DNA from: JBBQCW01 sp038319025
Lineage (GTDB): Bacteria > Actinomycetota > Thermoleophilia > Solirubrobacterales > Solirubrobacteraceae
DNA length: 64,000 bases
Assembly: GCA_038319025.1 (NCBI GenBank)
Contig: JBBQCW010000001.1
Span: 248,001-312,000 of the forward strand
Direction: 5' to 3'
Notes under the pieces: model-generated
Told to the model about the DNA's origin: nothing
The model's input: the letters and a program-made list of their open reading frames with translations, nothing else
The model's database searches: none
Shown here: one piece after another, positions 44,419 to 52,787 of the stretch
How positions within the stretch are numbered: the stretch's first letter is position 1
How the letters are laid out: every line of letters starts with the position of its first letter
Translations under genes and position numbers: made by a program

Positions 44419-45414
44419 CTAGAGCGCCTCGAAGACCGCCACGCCGTCCGCTTCGCGCTCGACCACGCGGTCGTCGCGGACCAGCAGGTCGACATGCCCG
44501 AGCACTTCACTGATCGTCAGGTACGCCTGCGTGATGGCGACGTTGCCCCACAGCGACTGGGCGATCTCGTAGGCGTTGCGCGGCTGCTCACCGATCAGGC
44601 GGGCGATCTTGTCCGCCCGCCGGTCATGCAGCCGCACCCGATCGTCGATCAGCGAGCGGTGGTCCTCGACCGGATCCCCATGGCCGGCCAGCACGATCGG
44701 AAGGTCCATGGCCCGGGTGGCCGCCAGCGACTCCAGGTAGATGATCAGCGCCTGCGGTCGCGCGGGGGCAGGCAGATCGAGCGGCGCGTCCGGTGGCCTG
44801 GTGATCAGCGGGTTGGATGAGATGTGCTTGATCAGATGGTCGCCGCCGATGAGGATCCCGCGCGACTCGTCGTGGAAGACGGTGTCGGTGGGGGAGTGGC
44901 CGGGACGCGTGAGGACGCGCAACGAGCGACCGGCGAAGGTGATCTCCTCGCCGTCCTCGACCGTGCGCGTCACCGTGGCACCCGCGCCCCACGCGCGCGC
45001 CATGCGCGTCACGGCCCGCAGCGCCCGCACAACATCGGCGGGAACGCCGTGGTGAAGCATGATCGTTTCGGCGAACGCGTCGTCGGCCTCCATCGCCTGG
45101 CTGTAGCGGCTCAACCAGTCCGCCAGCAACTGGGTGGCCAGGACTTCGGCGCCCGAGCGCTGAGCCAGGATGTCGAGCAGCCCGATGTGATCAGGGTGCT
45201 GATGGGTGGCGATGATCCGCTCCAGATCCTCCACGCGGTGCCCGCGTTCAGCAAGCTGCGCCTCAAGGCGGGTCAGGGACGTCCCCGAGTTCGGTCCCGT
45301 ATCGATCAGGGTGAGCGGGTCATCCTCGATCAGATACGTGTTGATCCGCCCGACCGCGAACGGTGTCGGAACGGGTAGGCAGTGGATCCCCGCGTCGGCG
45401 GCGAGGTCAGCCAC
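44419..45414 (-). CDS. metallo-beta-lactamase-fold hydrolase
   Basis: A 331-residue MBL-fold protein. The zinc ligands are in THQHPDHIG, the later histidine in RPGHSPTDTVF, the aspartate in GGDHLI and the last histidine in AGHGDP. The C-terminal extension (about 255-331: RADKIARLIGEQPRNAYEIAQSLWG, then a winged-helix-like tail) is typical of the LACTB2 / RNase Z-like branch. GTG 45414 is chosen because it lies five bases after the manB stop; the longer frame would run into manB. Confidence 0.82.
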   Translation of the reverse strand: MADLAADAGIHCLPVPTPFAVGRINTYLIEDDPLTLIDTGPNSGTSLTRLEAQLAERGHRVEDLERIIATHQHPDHIGLLDILAQRSGAEVLATQLLADWLSRYSQAMEADDAFAETIMLHHGVPADVVRALRAVTRMARAWGAGATVTRTVEDGEEITFAGRSLRVLTRPGHSPTDTVFHDESRGILIGGDHLIKHISSNPLITRPPDAPLDLPAPARPQALIIYLESLAATRAMDLPIVLAGHGDPVEDHRSLIDDRVRLHDRRADKIARLIGEQPRNAYEIAQSLWGNVAITQAYLTISEVLGHVDLLVRDDRVVEREADGVAVFEAL

Positions 45415-45419
45415 GGTCC

Positions 45420-46787
45420 TCAGCTCCGGATCAGCGCGAGTACTTCGTCCCGGCGGCGCTCCATGTCCTCCACGGACACGAGCGACTCCAAGCACAGGCG
45501 CAGCAATGGCTCGGTGTTCGACGAGCGCACGTTGAAGTGCCAATCGTCGTAGTCCACGGACACGCCGTCGACATGGGTGATGCGGCCGTCGCTGTACTTG
45601 GCCTCGATCTCGGCGATCTTGGCCGGAGCGTCGGCCACCTCCGAGTTGATCTCACCGGAGATGAAGTACGTGGATCGGTACGGAGCCATCAGCTCGCTGA
45701 AGGCCACGCCGCGGTCCGACAGCAGTTCCAGCATGAGCAGCGCTGGCAGCGTGCCGCTGTCGGCGCAGTAGAAGTCGCGGAAGTAATAGTGGCCTGACAC
45801 CTCGCCGCCGAACAGGGACCCCTCGCGGCGCATCCGGCCCTTGAAGAACGCATGGCCTACCCGGTTGATCTCGGGCGTGCCGCCGGCGCGGCGCACCGTG
45901 TCGGCCACGGCGCGGCTCGCGCGGGCGTCGTAAAGGATCGTCTCGCCCGGGTTCTTGCGCAGCAGCGACTCGGCGAGCAGCGCCGTCATGAAGTCGCCGT
46001 CGATGAACTGGCCGGTGTCGTCGATGAAGAAGCAGCGGTCGGCGTCTCCGTCCCAGGCGATACCCAGGTCGGCGCCCTCCTCCTTCACCTTGTCGATGAT
46101 GAACTTGCGGTTCTCCGGCAGCAAAGGGTTGGGCTCATGGCCGGGGAAGTTGCCGTCAGGCGTCCAGTAGGAGGTGACGAGATCGAGTGTGAGCTTCTCC
46201 AGCAGCGGGCCGACCATTGGGCCCGCCATCCCGTTCCCGCCGTCCACGACGACCTTCAGCGGCTTGATGCGGGAAGGCTCGATGAAGGCCAGCACGGCCT
46301 CGCGGAACCCGCGCGACACGTCCACGTCCTCTGCCGATCCGCCGCCGGGGGCTGGGCCCAAGCCGCCCTCGATCAGGTCGCGAATGTCGTTGATGCCCTC
46401 GTCGCCGCTCAGCGCCAAGGCACCGCGACGTACGAGCTTGGCGCCCGTGTAGGCCTTCGGATTGTGGGAAGCCGTGCACATCAGGCCGCCGTCCAGGCCG
46501 CGTGAGCCGACCAGGTAGTAGAGCATCTCGGTGCCGACCTGCCCGGCATCCATGACGTGGGCACCCTCGGCCATCATTCCGGCGCGGTAGCGGGCGGCGA
46601 GGTCGGGCGCGGTCAAGCGCATGTCGCGCCCGAGGCCCACGCCGAGGTCGGCCGGCTTCTTGTTGGCCATGCCCGCGAGGACGCGCACGAAGGCACGACC
46701 GATCTGCTCGGCGACGTCGCCGTTGATCTGCGAGCCGTACAGCCCGCGGACGTCGTAGGCCTTGAAGATCTGGGGATCGATGCTCAT
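45420..46787 (-). CDS. manB: phosphomannomutase/phosphoglucomutase
   Basis: Interconverts hexose-6- and hexose-1-phosphates for sugar-nucleotide synthesis. It has 455 residues. IFKAYDVRGLYG opens the chain, the phosphoserine loop is TASHNPKAYTGAK near residue 105, the magnesium site is DGDADRCFF, and GEVSGHYYFRDFY is the sugar-binding loop. It is the first gene of a reverse-strand operon and divergent from the nucleotidyltransferase gene 64 bases away. The choice between mannose and glucose cannot be made from sequence. Confidence 0.93.
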   Translation of the reverse strand: MSIDPQIFKAYDVRGLYGSQINGDVAEQIGRAFVRVLAGMANKKPADLGVGLGRDMRLTAPDLAARYRAGMMAEGAHVMDAGQVGTEMLYYLVGSRGLDGGLMCTASHNPKAYTGAKLVRRGALALSGDEGINDIRDLIEGGLGPAPGGGSAEDVDVSRGFREAVLAFIEPSRIKPLKVVVDGGNGMAGPMVGPLLEKLTLDLVTSYWTPDGNFPGHEPNPLLPENRKFIIDKVKEEGADLGIAWDGDADRCFFIDDTGQFIDGDFMTALLAESLLRKNPGETILYDARASRAVADTVRRAGGTPEINRVGHAFFKGRMRREGSLFGGEVSGHYYFRDFYCADSGTLPALLMLELLSDRGVAFSELMAPYRSTYFISGEINSEVADAPAKIAEIEAKYSDGRITHVDGVSVDYDDWHFNVRSSNTEPLLRLCLESLVSVEDMERRRDEVLALIRS

Positions 46788-46795
46788 CGCGGTGC

Positions 46796-46801
46796 AGGCT
46801 A
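46796..46801 (-). promoter_or_regulatory. -10 hexamer TAGCCT of manB
   Basis: TAGCCT on the reverse strand ends eight bases before the manB ATG at 46787. Confidence 0.5.
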
Positions 46802-46837
46802 CCGGCCCACGGGCCGACCTGGGCGCCCTCCTGCTGC

Positions 46838-46843
46838 CAGAAT
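46838..46843 (+). promoter_or_regulatory. -10-like hexamer CAGAAT of the nucleotidyltransferase gene
   Basis: CAGAAT ends eight bases before the ATG at 46852. It departs from TAnnnT in the first base. Confidence 0.3.
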
Positions 46844-46851
46844 CAGCGCCC

Positions 46852-47580
46852 ATGACCGCTCCACACACGGTGCCGGTGGCCATTCTGTGCGGCGGGCGGG
46901 GAACACGGCTGCGCGGGGATGGCCCCGCGGTGCCCAAACCACTGGTGGAGATCGGGGGGCGCCCGATCCTCTGGCACGTCATTCGGTTGTACGTTGCCCA
47001 CGGTTTCCGCAGCTTCCTACTGCTGACCGGCTACCGCGGCGAGGAGATCGCCGAGTTCACCGCCGGCGTGTCGTGGCCGGAGGGGGTCCAGATCGAATGC
47101 ATCCCCACCGGCGAGGACACGCCCACCGGCGGCCGGATCCACGCCGTGGCCGATCGACTCGCCGGCGGGACCTCGTGCGTGACCTACTCCGACGGAGTCG
47201 CGGACCTGGACCTGCGTGGGCTGCTGGCCTTTCACCGCGGGCACGGCTCCGGCGCCACCGTCACTGTCGTCCGGCCGGAGTTGCCCTTTGGCTTTGCCAA
47301 GCTGGAGGGAGATCAAGTGGTCGGGTTCACGGAGAAGCCGCGCAGCGAGGCCTGGATCAACGCGGGGTTCCTTTGCCTGGAGCCGTGCGCGCTGGCGTCG
47401 ATCGGCCCTGATGACGTGCTGGAGCGCGGGCCAATGGAGGCTTGGGCGGAGCAAGGTGCCCTCCGCGCACATCGCCACGAAGGCTTCTGGGATTGCATGG
47501 ACACCTACAAGGACGCGCTGCTGCTCAACGATCTCGTCGAGCGTGGCCAGGCCCCATGGTTGACTGCGGTGCCCGCGTGA
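46852..47580 (+). CDS. sugar-1-phosphate nucleotidyltransferase, RfbF-like
   Basis: A 242-residue nucleotidyltransferase. The activation loop is ILCGGRGTRLRGDGPAVPKP, followed by LVEIGGRPILWHVIRLYVAHGF and LTGYRGEEI. The metal-binding aspartate is in YSDGVADLDL, and WINAGFLCLEP follows. These features match glucose-1-phosphate cytidylyltransferase (RfbF), so CTP and glucose-1-phosphate are the likely substrates. It is coupled by GTGA to a sugar dehydratase gene, the usual partner for making CDP-deoxysugars. Confidence 0.82.
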   Translation: MTAPHTVPVAILCGGRGTRLRGDGPAVPKPLVEIGGRPILWHVIRLYVAHGFRSFLLLTGYRGEEIAEFTAGVSWPEGVQIECIPTGEDTPTGGRIHAVADRLAGGTSCVTYSDGVADLDLRGLLAFHRGHGSGATVTVVRPELPFGFAKLEGDQVVGFTEKPRSEAWINAGFLCLEPCALASIGPDDVLERGPMEAWAEQGALRAHRHEGFWDCMDTYKDALLLNDLVERGQAPWLTAVPA

Positions 47581-48545
47581 GCCGCAGCGTTCTGGTCACC
47601 GGCGGCTACGGTTTGCTCGGCACCTGGCTCGTGCGCGCTCTGCTGGACGGGGGCGACCAAGTCACCGTGCTGCGCCGCGACGTCGTGCGCACGTCGGCAC
47701 TCGTCCTGGACGGCCTGGAGGATCGCTGCACGGTGGTCAACGGGGACATCCTCGACGCCGCGCTGATGGAACGACTGATCGGCGAGCACGAGATCGACAC
47801 CGTCTTCCACCTGGCTGCGCAGACCCTCGTGGGTACGGCCAACCGCTCCCCGGCGCCGACCTTCGACACCAACATCCGCGGGACATGGACGGTGCTGGAG
47901 GCCTGTCGGCAGCACGGGGTCGCCCGCACCGTCGTCGCATCCTCCGACAAGGCCTACGGCGCGCAGCCCATGCTGCCGTACACCGAGGACATGCCGCTGC
48001 TGGCGCAGCACCCCTATGACGTATCGAAGGCCGCGACCGATCAGCTGGCGCGGTCCTACTGGCCCACGTACGGGCTGCCGGTAGCCGTCACTCGCTTCGC
48101 CAACCTCTACGGCGGCGGTGACATCAACCGCTCGCGACTGATCCCGGAGACGGTGGCCGCAGCCCTCTCGGGGCGCGCGCCGCAGATCCGCTCGGATGGG
48201 TCGCCGGAGCGCGATTTCCTATACGTGGAAGACGCCGTACGCGCTTACCTGGCGATCGCTGACGCGCTGGATGGCGGGGGAGCCTGCGGCGAGGCCTTCA
48301 ACGCCGGCGGTGGTGCCCCGCACCGGGTTGCCGACGTGGCGCGCGCGATCTGCCGCGCTGCGGGTTCAGCGGTCGAGCCGGAGTTCCTCGGCAGCGGGGT
48401 CCCGCATGGGGAGATCGACCGCCAGTACGTGGCCTACGACAAGCTCCAGGCGCTCAGCGGCTGGGCGCCGACGGTCGGTCTGGAGGATGGCCTTGAGCGG
48501 ACGGTGGCGTGGTATCGCGCCCACCCCGAGGCGCTCGCCGGCTGA
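47577..48545 (+). CDS. NDP-sugar dehydratase/epimerase (CDP-glucose 4,6-dehydratase-like)
   Basis: A 322-residue extended SDR. The NAD loop is VTGGYGLLGTWLVRAL, the active site has SSDKAYG and the Tyr-Lys pair in PYDVSKAATDQL, and NLYGGGDINRSRLIPETV resembles the substrate segment of RfbG. It is somewhat shorter than RfbG (about 360). With the cytidylyltransferase gene directly upstream it probably makes CDP-4-keto-6-deoxyglucose, though epimerase activity is possible. It starts at GTG 47577 overlapping the upstream stop. Confidence 0.82.
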   Translation: MSRSVLVTGGYGLLGTWLVRALLDGGDQVTVLRRDVVRTSALVLDGLEDRCTVVNGDILDAALMERLIGEHEIDTVFHLAAQTLVGTANRSPAPTFDTNIRGTWTVLEACRQHGVARTVVASSDKAYGAQPMLPYTEDMPLLAQHPYDVSKAATDQLARSYWPTYGLPVAVTRFANLYGGGDINRSRLIPETVAAALSGRAPQIRSDGSPERDFLYVEDAVRAYLAIADALDGGGACGEAFNAGGGAPHRVADVARAICRAAGSAVEPEFLGSGVPHGEIDRQYVAYDKLQALSGWAPTVGLEDGLERTVAWYRAHPEALAG

Positions 48546-48551
48546 GCTTTC

Positions 48552-48557
48552 TACACT
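48552..48557 (+). promoter_or_regulatory. -10 hexamer TACACT of the yebC gene
   Basis: TACACT ends six bases before the ATG at 48564. Confidence 0.5.
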
Positions 48558-48563
48558 CCGTCC

Positions 48564-49313
48564 ATGTCCGGACATTCGAAGTGGGCGTCGATCAAGCACA
48601 AGAAGGCGATCGTCGATTCCCGACGCGGCAAGTTGTTCACGAAGTTGGCCCGCGCCATCACCACGGCGGCCAAGGAAGGCGGCGGCGATGTCGTCGGCAA
48701 CGCGGCCCTGGCGCTGGCGGTGCAAAAGGCCAAGGACGCCTCGATGCCCAAGGACAACATCGAGCGGGCGATCGACAAGGGCACGGGCGCCGGCGCCGAC
48801 GCCGAGTCGTTCGAGGCGATCGTGTACGAGGGGTACGGACCAGGTGGCGTGGCGATGCTGATCGACGCGCTGACCGACAACCGCAACCGCACCGGCGCCG
48901 ACGTGCGTCACCTGCTCACCAAGCATGGGGGCAGCCTCGGGGAGCCGGGGTCGGTCGCCTACCTGTTCGAGAAGAAGGGGATGGTCGTGGTTGACGGCGC
49001 CACCCACACCGAGGACGACCTCATGGTGGCGATCGACGCGGGAGCCGAGGACATCGCCGAGGACGACGGGATGTTCGAGATCGTCACGGGGCCAGGCGAT
49101 CTGCCCGCCGTGCGGGCGGCACTGGAAGCGGCCGAGATCACCTTTCTGTCCGCGGACATCATTCAGCAGCCGACAGTGCGCGTCGAACTCGATGAAGACG
49201 GTGCGCGCAAACTCATGAAGCTCATCGATGCGCTTGACGACAACGACGACGTCGGCGAGGTCCACGCCAACTTCGACGTCGACGCCGAGATCCTCGAGCG
49301 CGTCGCAGGCTGA
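48564..49313 (+). CDS. yebC: YebC/TACO1 family protein
   Basis: A 249-residue protein with the family opening SGHSKWASIKHKKAIVDSRRGK. KDNIERAIDKGTGAGADAESFE, YEGYGPGGVAMLIDALTDNRNRT and the acidic C-terminal domain follow. YebC proteins were described as transcription regulators, and some act as ribosome-associated factors easing translation of proline runs. It often neighbours ruvCAB in Actinobacteria; here an MFS and a cyclase gene lie between them. Confidence 0.94.
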   Translation: MSGHSKWASIKHKKAIVDSRRGKLFTKLARAITTAAKEGGGDVVGNAALALAVQKAKDASMPKDNIERAIDKGTGAGADAESFEAIVYEGYGPGGVAMLIDALTDNRNRTGADVRHLLTKHGGSLGEPGSVAYLFEKKGMVVVDGATHTEDDLMVAIDAGAEDIAEDDGMFEIVTGPGDLPAVRAALEAAEITFLSADIIQQPTVRVELDEDGARKLMKLIDALDDNDDVGEVHANFDVDAEILERVAG

Positions 49314-49321
49314 GCCGGGCC

Positions 49322-50533
49322 GTGCTCGCTGTGCCCGCAGTGCTCCGCGAGGAGCCGCGGTTTCGCCTGCTCTGGTGGGGGCAGACGCTGTCGGTCTTCG
49401 GCGACATGGTCAAGCCGGTCGCCTTGGCGTTCGCGGTGCTCGACATCGGCTCGACCGGCGACCTGGCGGTGGTGGTCGCCGCGGGACTGGCGCCGTTTGC
49501 GCTCTTCGCGGTGGCCGGCGGAGTCTGGACTGATCGGCTCGGGCGCCGCGAGGTGATGATCGCCTCCGACTTGGTGCGCTTCGTAGTCCAGGCGGCGATC
49601 GCCGCGCTGCTGCTGACCGGCGAAGCGGAGGTGTGGATGCTGGCGGCACTGACCGCCGTCTTCGGGACGGCCGATGCCATGTTCTCGCCCGCACTCGCCG
49701 GCCTGATCACCGAAACCGTGCCGCCCGCGCGCATCCAGGACGCCAACGCGGTCCTGGCGCTCACCCGGAACATGGCCACCATCGGCGGGCCGCTGCTCGC
49801 CGCGGTGCTGATCGCATCGAGCGGTACGGGGGAGGCGATCGCGGTGGATGCGGTCACCTTCGCGCTCAGCGCGGCGATCCTCTGGCGCCTACCGCGCACT
49901 GCCGCCCGATCCTCGGGCGATGAGCATCCGCCGTTCGGCGAGGCGCTGCGCGCGGGCTGGGCGGTGATCCGGCGACGTAGCTGGCTCATGGGCGGCCTGG
50001 GCGCCGAGGCGGTGTACACGGTAGTGGTGCTGCCATCGGTCTTCGTCCTGGGACCGGTACTCGCCAAGCAGGACCTCAACGGGGCCTCCAGTTGGGCGGT
50101 GATCGTCGCTGCCTACGGCGCAGGCTCGATCCTCGGCAACGTGGCGGCGCTGCGCTGGCGCCCGTCGCGGCCGATGGTCGCCGTCGGCGGGATGCTGATC
50201 ATCGCCTCCTCCCAGGCCGCCATCATCGGGAGCGGGCTCGGGACCGGCGGGATCGCGGCCCTGGAGGCGGTGGCCGGAGTGGGGGTCGCCCTGTACTGGA
50301 CGTTGTGGGACACCACGATCCAGTCGCAGGTGCCGCCGGAGGCGGTCGCGCGCGTGGCGTCCTACGACTACGGAATCGCTGTCGGGCTGATGCCGGTGGG
50401 GTTGCTCGTCGCCGTGCCCGTCTCCGACGCCCTGGGGCTACACGCCACGCTGCATCTGATGACCGTGGCCGGTGTGCTCGCCGCGCTGCTTCTGCTGGCG
50501 CTCCCCGGCGTGCGGGCCCTGCGCCGTCCCTAG
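49322..50533 (+). CDS. MFS transporter
   Basis: A 403-residue membrane carrier with about twelve hydrophobic segments. The loop between helices 2 and 3 reads GVWTDRLGRREVMIASDL, matching the MFS signature. The sequence resembles drug or macrolide efflux carriers (MefA/enterobactin exporter-like branch). GTG start eight bases after yebC. Its TAG stop overlaps the stop of the convergent cyclase gene, the two sharing CTAG. The substrate is unknown. Confidence 0.85.
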   Translation: MLAVPAVLREEPRFRLLWWGQTLSVFGDMVKPVALAFAVLDIGSTGDLAVVVAAGLAPFALFAVAGGVWTDRLGRREVMIASDLVRFVVQAAIAALLLTGEAEVWMLAALTAVFGTADAMFSPALAGLITETVPPARIQDANAVLALTRNMATIGGPLLAAVLIASSGTGEAIAVDAVTFALSAAILWRLPRTAARSSGDEHPPFGEALRAGWAVIRRRSWLMGGLGAEAVYTVVVLPSVFVLGPVLAKQDLNGASSWAVIVAAYGAGSILGNVAALRWRPSRPMVAVGGMLIIASSQAAIIGSGLGTGGIAALEAVAGVGVALYWTLWDTTIQSQVPPEAVARVASYDYGIAVGLMPVGLLVAVPVSDALGLHATLHLMTVAGVLAALLLLALPGVRALRRP

Positions 50534-51651
50534 GCGTCGTCCGGGCGCGGGCGCACTCGGAAGAGGCGCACCGGCTCCGGGATTCCCTTGAACGGGCGCG
50601 TGCCGGCCCGCGAGAAGGCGAAGTCGTCAGCGGCAAGGTCGTGGATCGCCCGGGTGCACAGGACGCTCCCCGCGCGCGCGGCGTCGCTGATGCGGCTGGC
50701 CAGGTTCACCGGAGGGCCGTACCAGTCACCGCCTCGGCGCGCGGCCGGCCCGTGGGCGACACCGACGTGGACCTGCGGGAAGTTTGCGCCCTCCGCGTCG
50801 GCCGCCGCAACGAGGGCGAGAGCGCTGCGGAGCAGGGGCGCAACCTGGGGGGACACCAGCATCACGCCGTCTCCCAGCGACTTGATCAGCCGGACCGGGG
50901 GCTCGAGCGTGTCGACCGCGAGGATCTGCAGGCGGTCGGCGACGCGCCCGAGTTCTTCGGGTGGAACCTCCTCACCCAATCGCGTGAACCCCACGAGGTC
51001 CGCGAACGCGACCGCCACCTCGCTGGCGCCGGGGAGCATGCCGCTCTCGCGATCGGCGTTGCTGATCACATCCCCGCGGACGGCTTGGCGCACGTGGAGC
51101 AGCAGGATTTGGTTGACCAGCAGCCCGATCAGCGGCGTCAGCTGCTCGGTACGGCGCGTGACCGCGTCGATGAGGCCGACCTCATCCATGCCGGGAGTCA
51201 TCGTTGCGCTCAGCACCACATCGCGCAGTTCTTGGCCGAGGGGGCCCAACGCCCGGCCCAGGCTGCGGCTCACCTGGACAAGGTCCTCCGGGGTGAGTCC
51301 CAGATCGAGCAGCGCACGCACCGAACGCGCCGCCTCGAGCTCGCCGTCGACGGCGAGCCTTGCCTCCGAGTCGTGGACGGTGAACCCGGCCGCCCGTTGC
51401 AGGCGCGCCAGGATGTCCAGGTCGACTCCGGCTTGGTCGGCGACCTCGCGGCCCGTGTAGCGGGCCAGGCCGCCGATCACCCGGTCGACCGGCAGGAAGA
51501 CCAGCTCGTCGCGGTGGTCTGCAGCGCGGATCTCCTCCTCGGTGAAGCCTTCGACGCGCAGGTGCTCGAGCAGCGCGATGCGGGCGCGGCGCTCGTCGCC
51601 GGTCAGCCCGTCCAGCAGGTCAGCGTCCTTCCAATGGGCGTCGTCAGGCAT
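50530..51651 (-). CDS. soluble class III adenylate cyclase with N-terminal regulatory domain
   Basis: A 373-residue protein. The N-terminal half (about 10-190) matches the autoinhibitory regulatory domain of mycobacterial Rv1264-type cyclases (LLDGLTGDERRARIALLEHL, YTGREVADQAGVDLDILARL). The catalytic domain (about 210-373) has both metal aspartates, D218 in FADLVGFT and D261 in KSLGDGV. It also has the purine-selecting K257 and D309 (GDWYG) and N316/R320 in VNLASR. It should therefore make cAMP. No membrane segment is present. The Rv1264 regulatory domain senses pH; that is only a possibility here. Confidence 0.87.
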   Translation of the reverse strand: MPDDAHWKDADLLDGLTGDERRARIALLEHLRVEGFTEEEIRAADHRDELVFLPVDRVIGGLARYTGREVADQAGVDLDILARLQRAAGFTVHDSEARLAVDGELEAARSVRALLDLGLTPEDLVQVSRSLGRALGPLGQELRDVVLSATMTPGMDEVGLIDAVTRRTEQLTPLIGLLVNQILLLHVRQAVRGDVISNADRESGMLPGASEVAVAFADLVGFTRLGEEVPPEELGRVADRLQILAVDTLEPPVRLIKSLGDGVMLVSPQVAPLLRSALALVAAADAEGANFPQVHVGVAHGPAARRGGDWYGPPVNLASRISDAARAGSVLCTRAIHDLAADDFAFSRAGTRPFKGIPEPVRLFRVRPRPDDA

Positions 51652-51657
51652 GCGTGG

Positions 51658-51663
51658 AGAGTA
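51658..51663 (-). promoter_or_regulatory. -10 hexamer TACTCT of the cyclase gene
   Basis: TACTCT on the reverse strand ends six bases before the ATG at 51651, favouring this start over an in-frame ATG at 51681. Confidence 0.5.
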
Positions 51664-51694
51664 CGGGGACGGAGAAGGCATCCGGTCCTGCCCG

Positions 51695-51700
51695 GAGAAT
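51695..51700 (+). promoter_or_regulatory. -10-like hexamer GAGAAT of ruvC
   Basis: GAGAAT ends eight bases before the ruvC GTG, 31 bases from the divergent cyclase hexamer. Confidence 0.3.
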
Positions 51701-51708
51701 CAACCGAA

Positions 51709-52203
51709 GTGATCGTCCTCGGCATCGACCCCGGCCTCGCCAACACCGGCTTCGGCGTCGTTCGCCGACGCAGCGGTCGCCTCGTCGCGCTGGACGGCGG
51801 CGTCATCGAGACGCGCTCCGACGCTGCGCCCGAGCGCCGCCTCGCGCAGATCCACCAAGAGGTCGTGGACCTGATCCTGCGCCACTCGCCGGACGCAATG
51901 GCGCTGGAAGAACTGTATTTCGGCCAGAACGCCCGCAGCGCGTTCGCGGTCGGCCAGGCTCGCGGTGTCGTCATGCTGGCCGCCGGGCAGAAGAACATCC
52001 CGTGCACCGGGTACACGCCGCAACAGGTCAAGGCGGCGGTATGTGGCACCGGCCGGGCCCCTAAGGACCAGGTACAGAGAATGGTGCAGACGATCCTGTC
52101 GCTTCCCGATCTTCCTACGCCCGACCACGCCGCTGACGCGCTGGCGGTAGCGGTCTGTCACGCCAACCACGCGCCGTTGGCCCGCGCGTTGGCCGTCGCA
52201 TGA
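51709..52203 (+). CDS. ruvC: Holliday junction endonuclease RuvC
   Basis: Cuts Holliday junctions in complex with RuvAB. It has 164 residues from GTG. The catalytic acidic residues are in LGIDPGLANTG, MALEELYFGQN and HAADALAVAVCH, with the usual QARGVVMLAA and TPQQVKAAVCGTGRAPKDQV. The long upstream open frame belongs to the antisense of the cyclase and is not coding. The stop overlaps ruvA as ATGA. Confidence 0.95.
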   Translation: MIVLGIDPGLANTGFGVVRRRSGRLVALDGGVIETRSDAAPERRLAQIHQEVVDLILRHSPDAMALEELYFGQNARSAFAVGQARGVVMLAAGQKNIPCTGYTPQQVKAAVCGTGRAPKDQVQRMVQTILSLPDLPTPDHAADALAVAVCHANHAPLARALAVA

Positions 52204-52787
52204 TCGCCCTCGTGCACGGCGAGGTCGCCGCTCGCCGGCCGGACCACGTCGTCGTGTTGGCCGGTGGCGTCGGGTACAAGCTCGGCGTGTCGGCCCACAC
52301 GCTCGCGCAGGTCGGCCCGGTGGGGGAGACGACCACGATCCACACCCACCTGATTGCGCGTGACGATGCGCTGCTGCTCTACGGGTTCTCGACCGAGGAG
52401 GAACGCGACCTGTTCCTCATGCTGATCGGAGTTCAGTCGGTCGGGCCAAAGGTGGCGCTGGCGATTCTGTCGGGTGGTGCACCGCGCGATCTGATCGGAG
52501 CGCTGGCTGCGGGAGATGCCGCGCGGTTCCAAGCGGTGCCCGGGATCGGCAAGCGCACGGCCGAACGCATAATCGTGGAACTGAAAGAGAAGGTCACGGT
52601 GACGGGCGAGCCCGGCGCCGAAGGGCCGATCGCGGCCACCCGGGGCGACGACCCGCGGCTGCTGGCCCGCGATGGCCTGGTGGAGTTGGGCTACGCGCTG
52701 CCGGAGGCGGAAGCTTTGCTGGCCGGTGCCAGCGGTGAGAGCGCTGAAGAGATGCTGGCTCAGGCTCTGCGGAGCGCGCGGCGATGA
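52200..52787 (+). CDS. ruvA: Holliday junction DNA-binding protein RuvA
   Basis: A tetrameric junction-binding protein that docks RuvB. It has 195 residues. The N-terminal OB fold (MIALVHGEVAARRPDHVVVLAGGVGYKL) is followed by two helix-hairpin-helix motifs (LIGVQSVGPKVALAIL and FQAVPGIGKRTAERIIVELK). The C-terminal three-helix RuvB-binding domain ends AEEMLAQALRSARR. Four-base overlaps join it to ruvC and ruvB. Confidence 0.95.
   Translation: MIALVHGEVAARRPDHVVVLAGGVGYKLGVSAHTLAQVGPVGETTTIHTHLIARDDALLLYGFSTEEERDLFLMLIGVQSVGPKVALAILSGGAPRDLIGALAAGDAARFQAVPGIGKRTAERIIVELKEKVTVTGEPGAEGPIAATRGDDPRLLARDGLVELGYALPEAEALLAGASGESAEEMLAQALRSARR

Noticed and set aside
50092..51708. N-terminal extension of ruvC of about 540 codons
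   Set aside because: The conserved RuvC start is at GTG 51709; the extension is antisense to the adenylate cyclase gene and overlaps the MFS gene.
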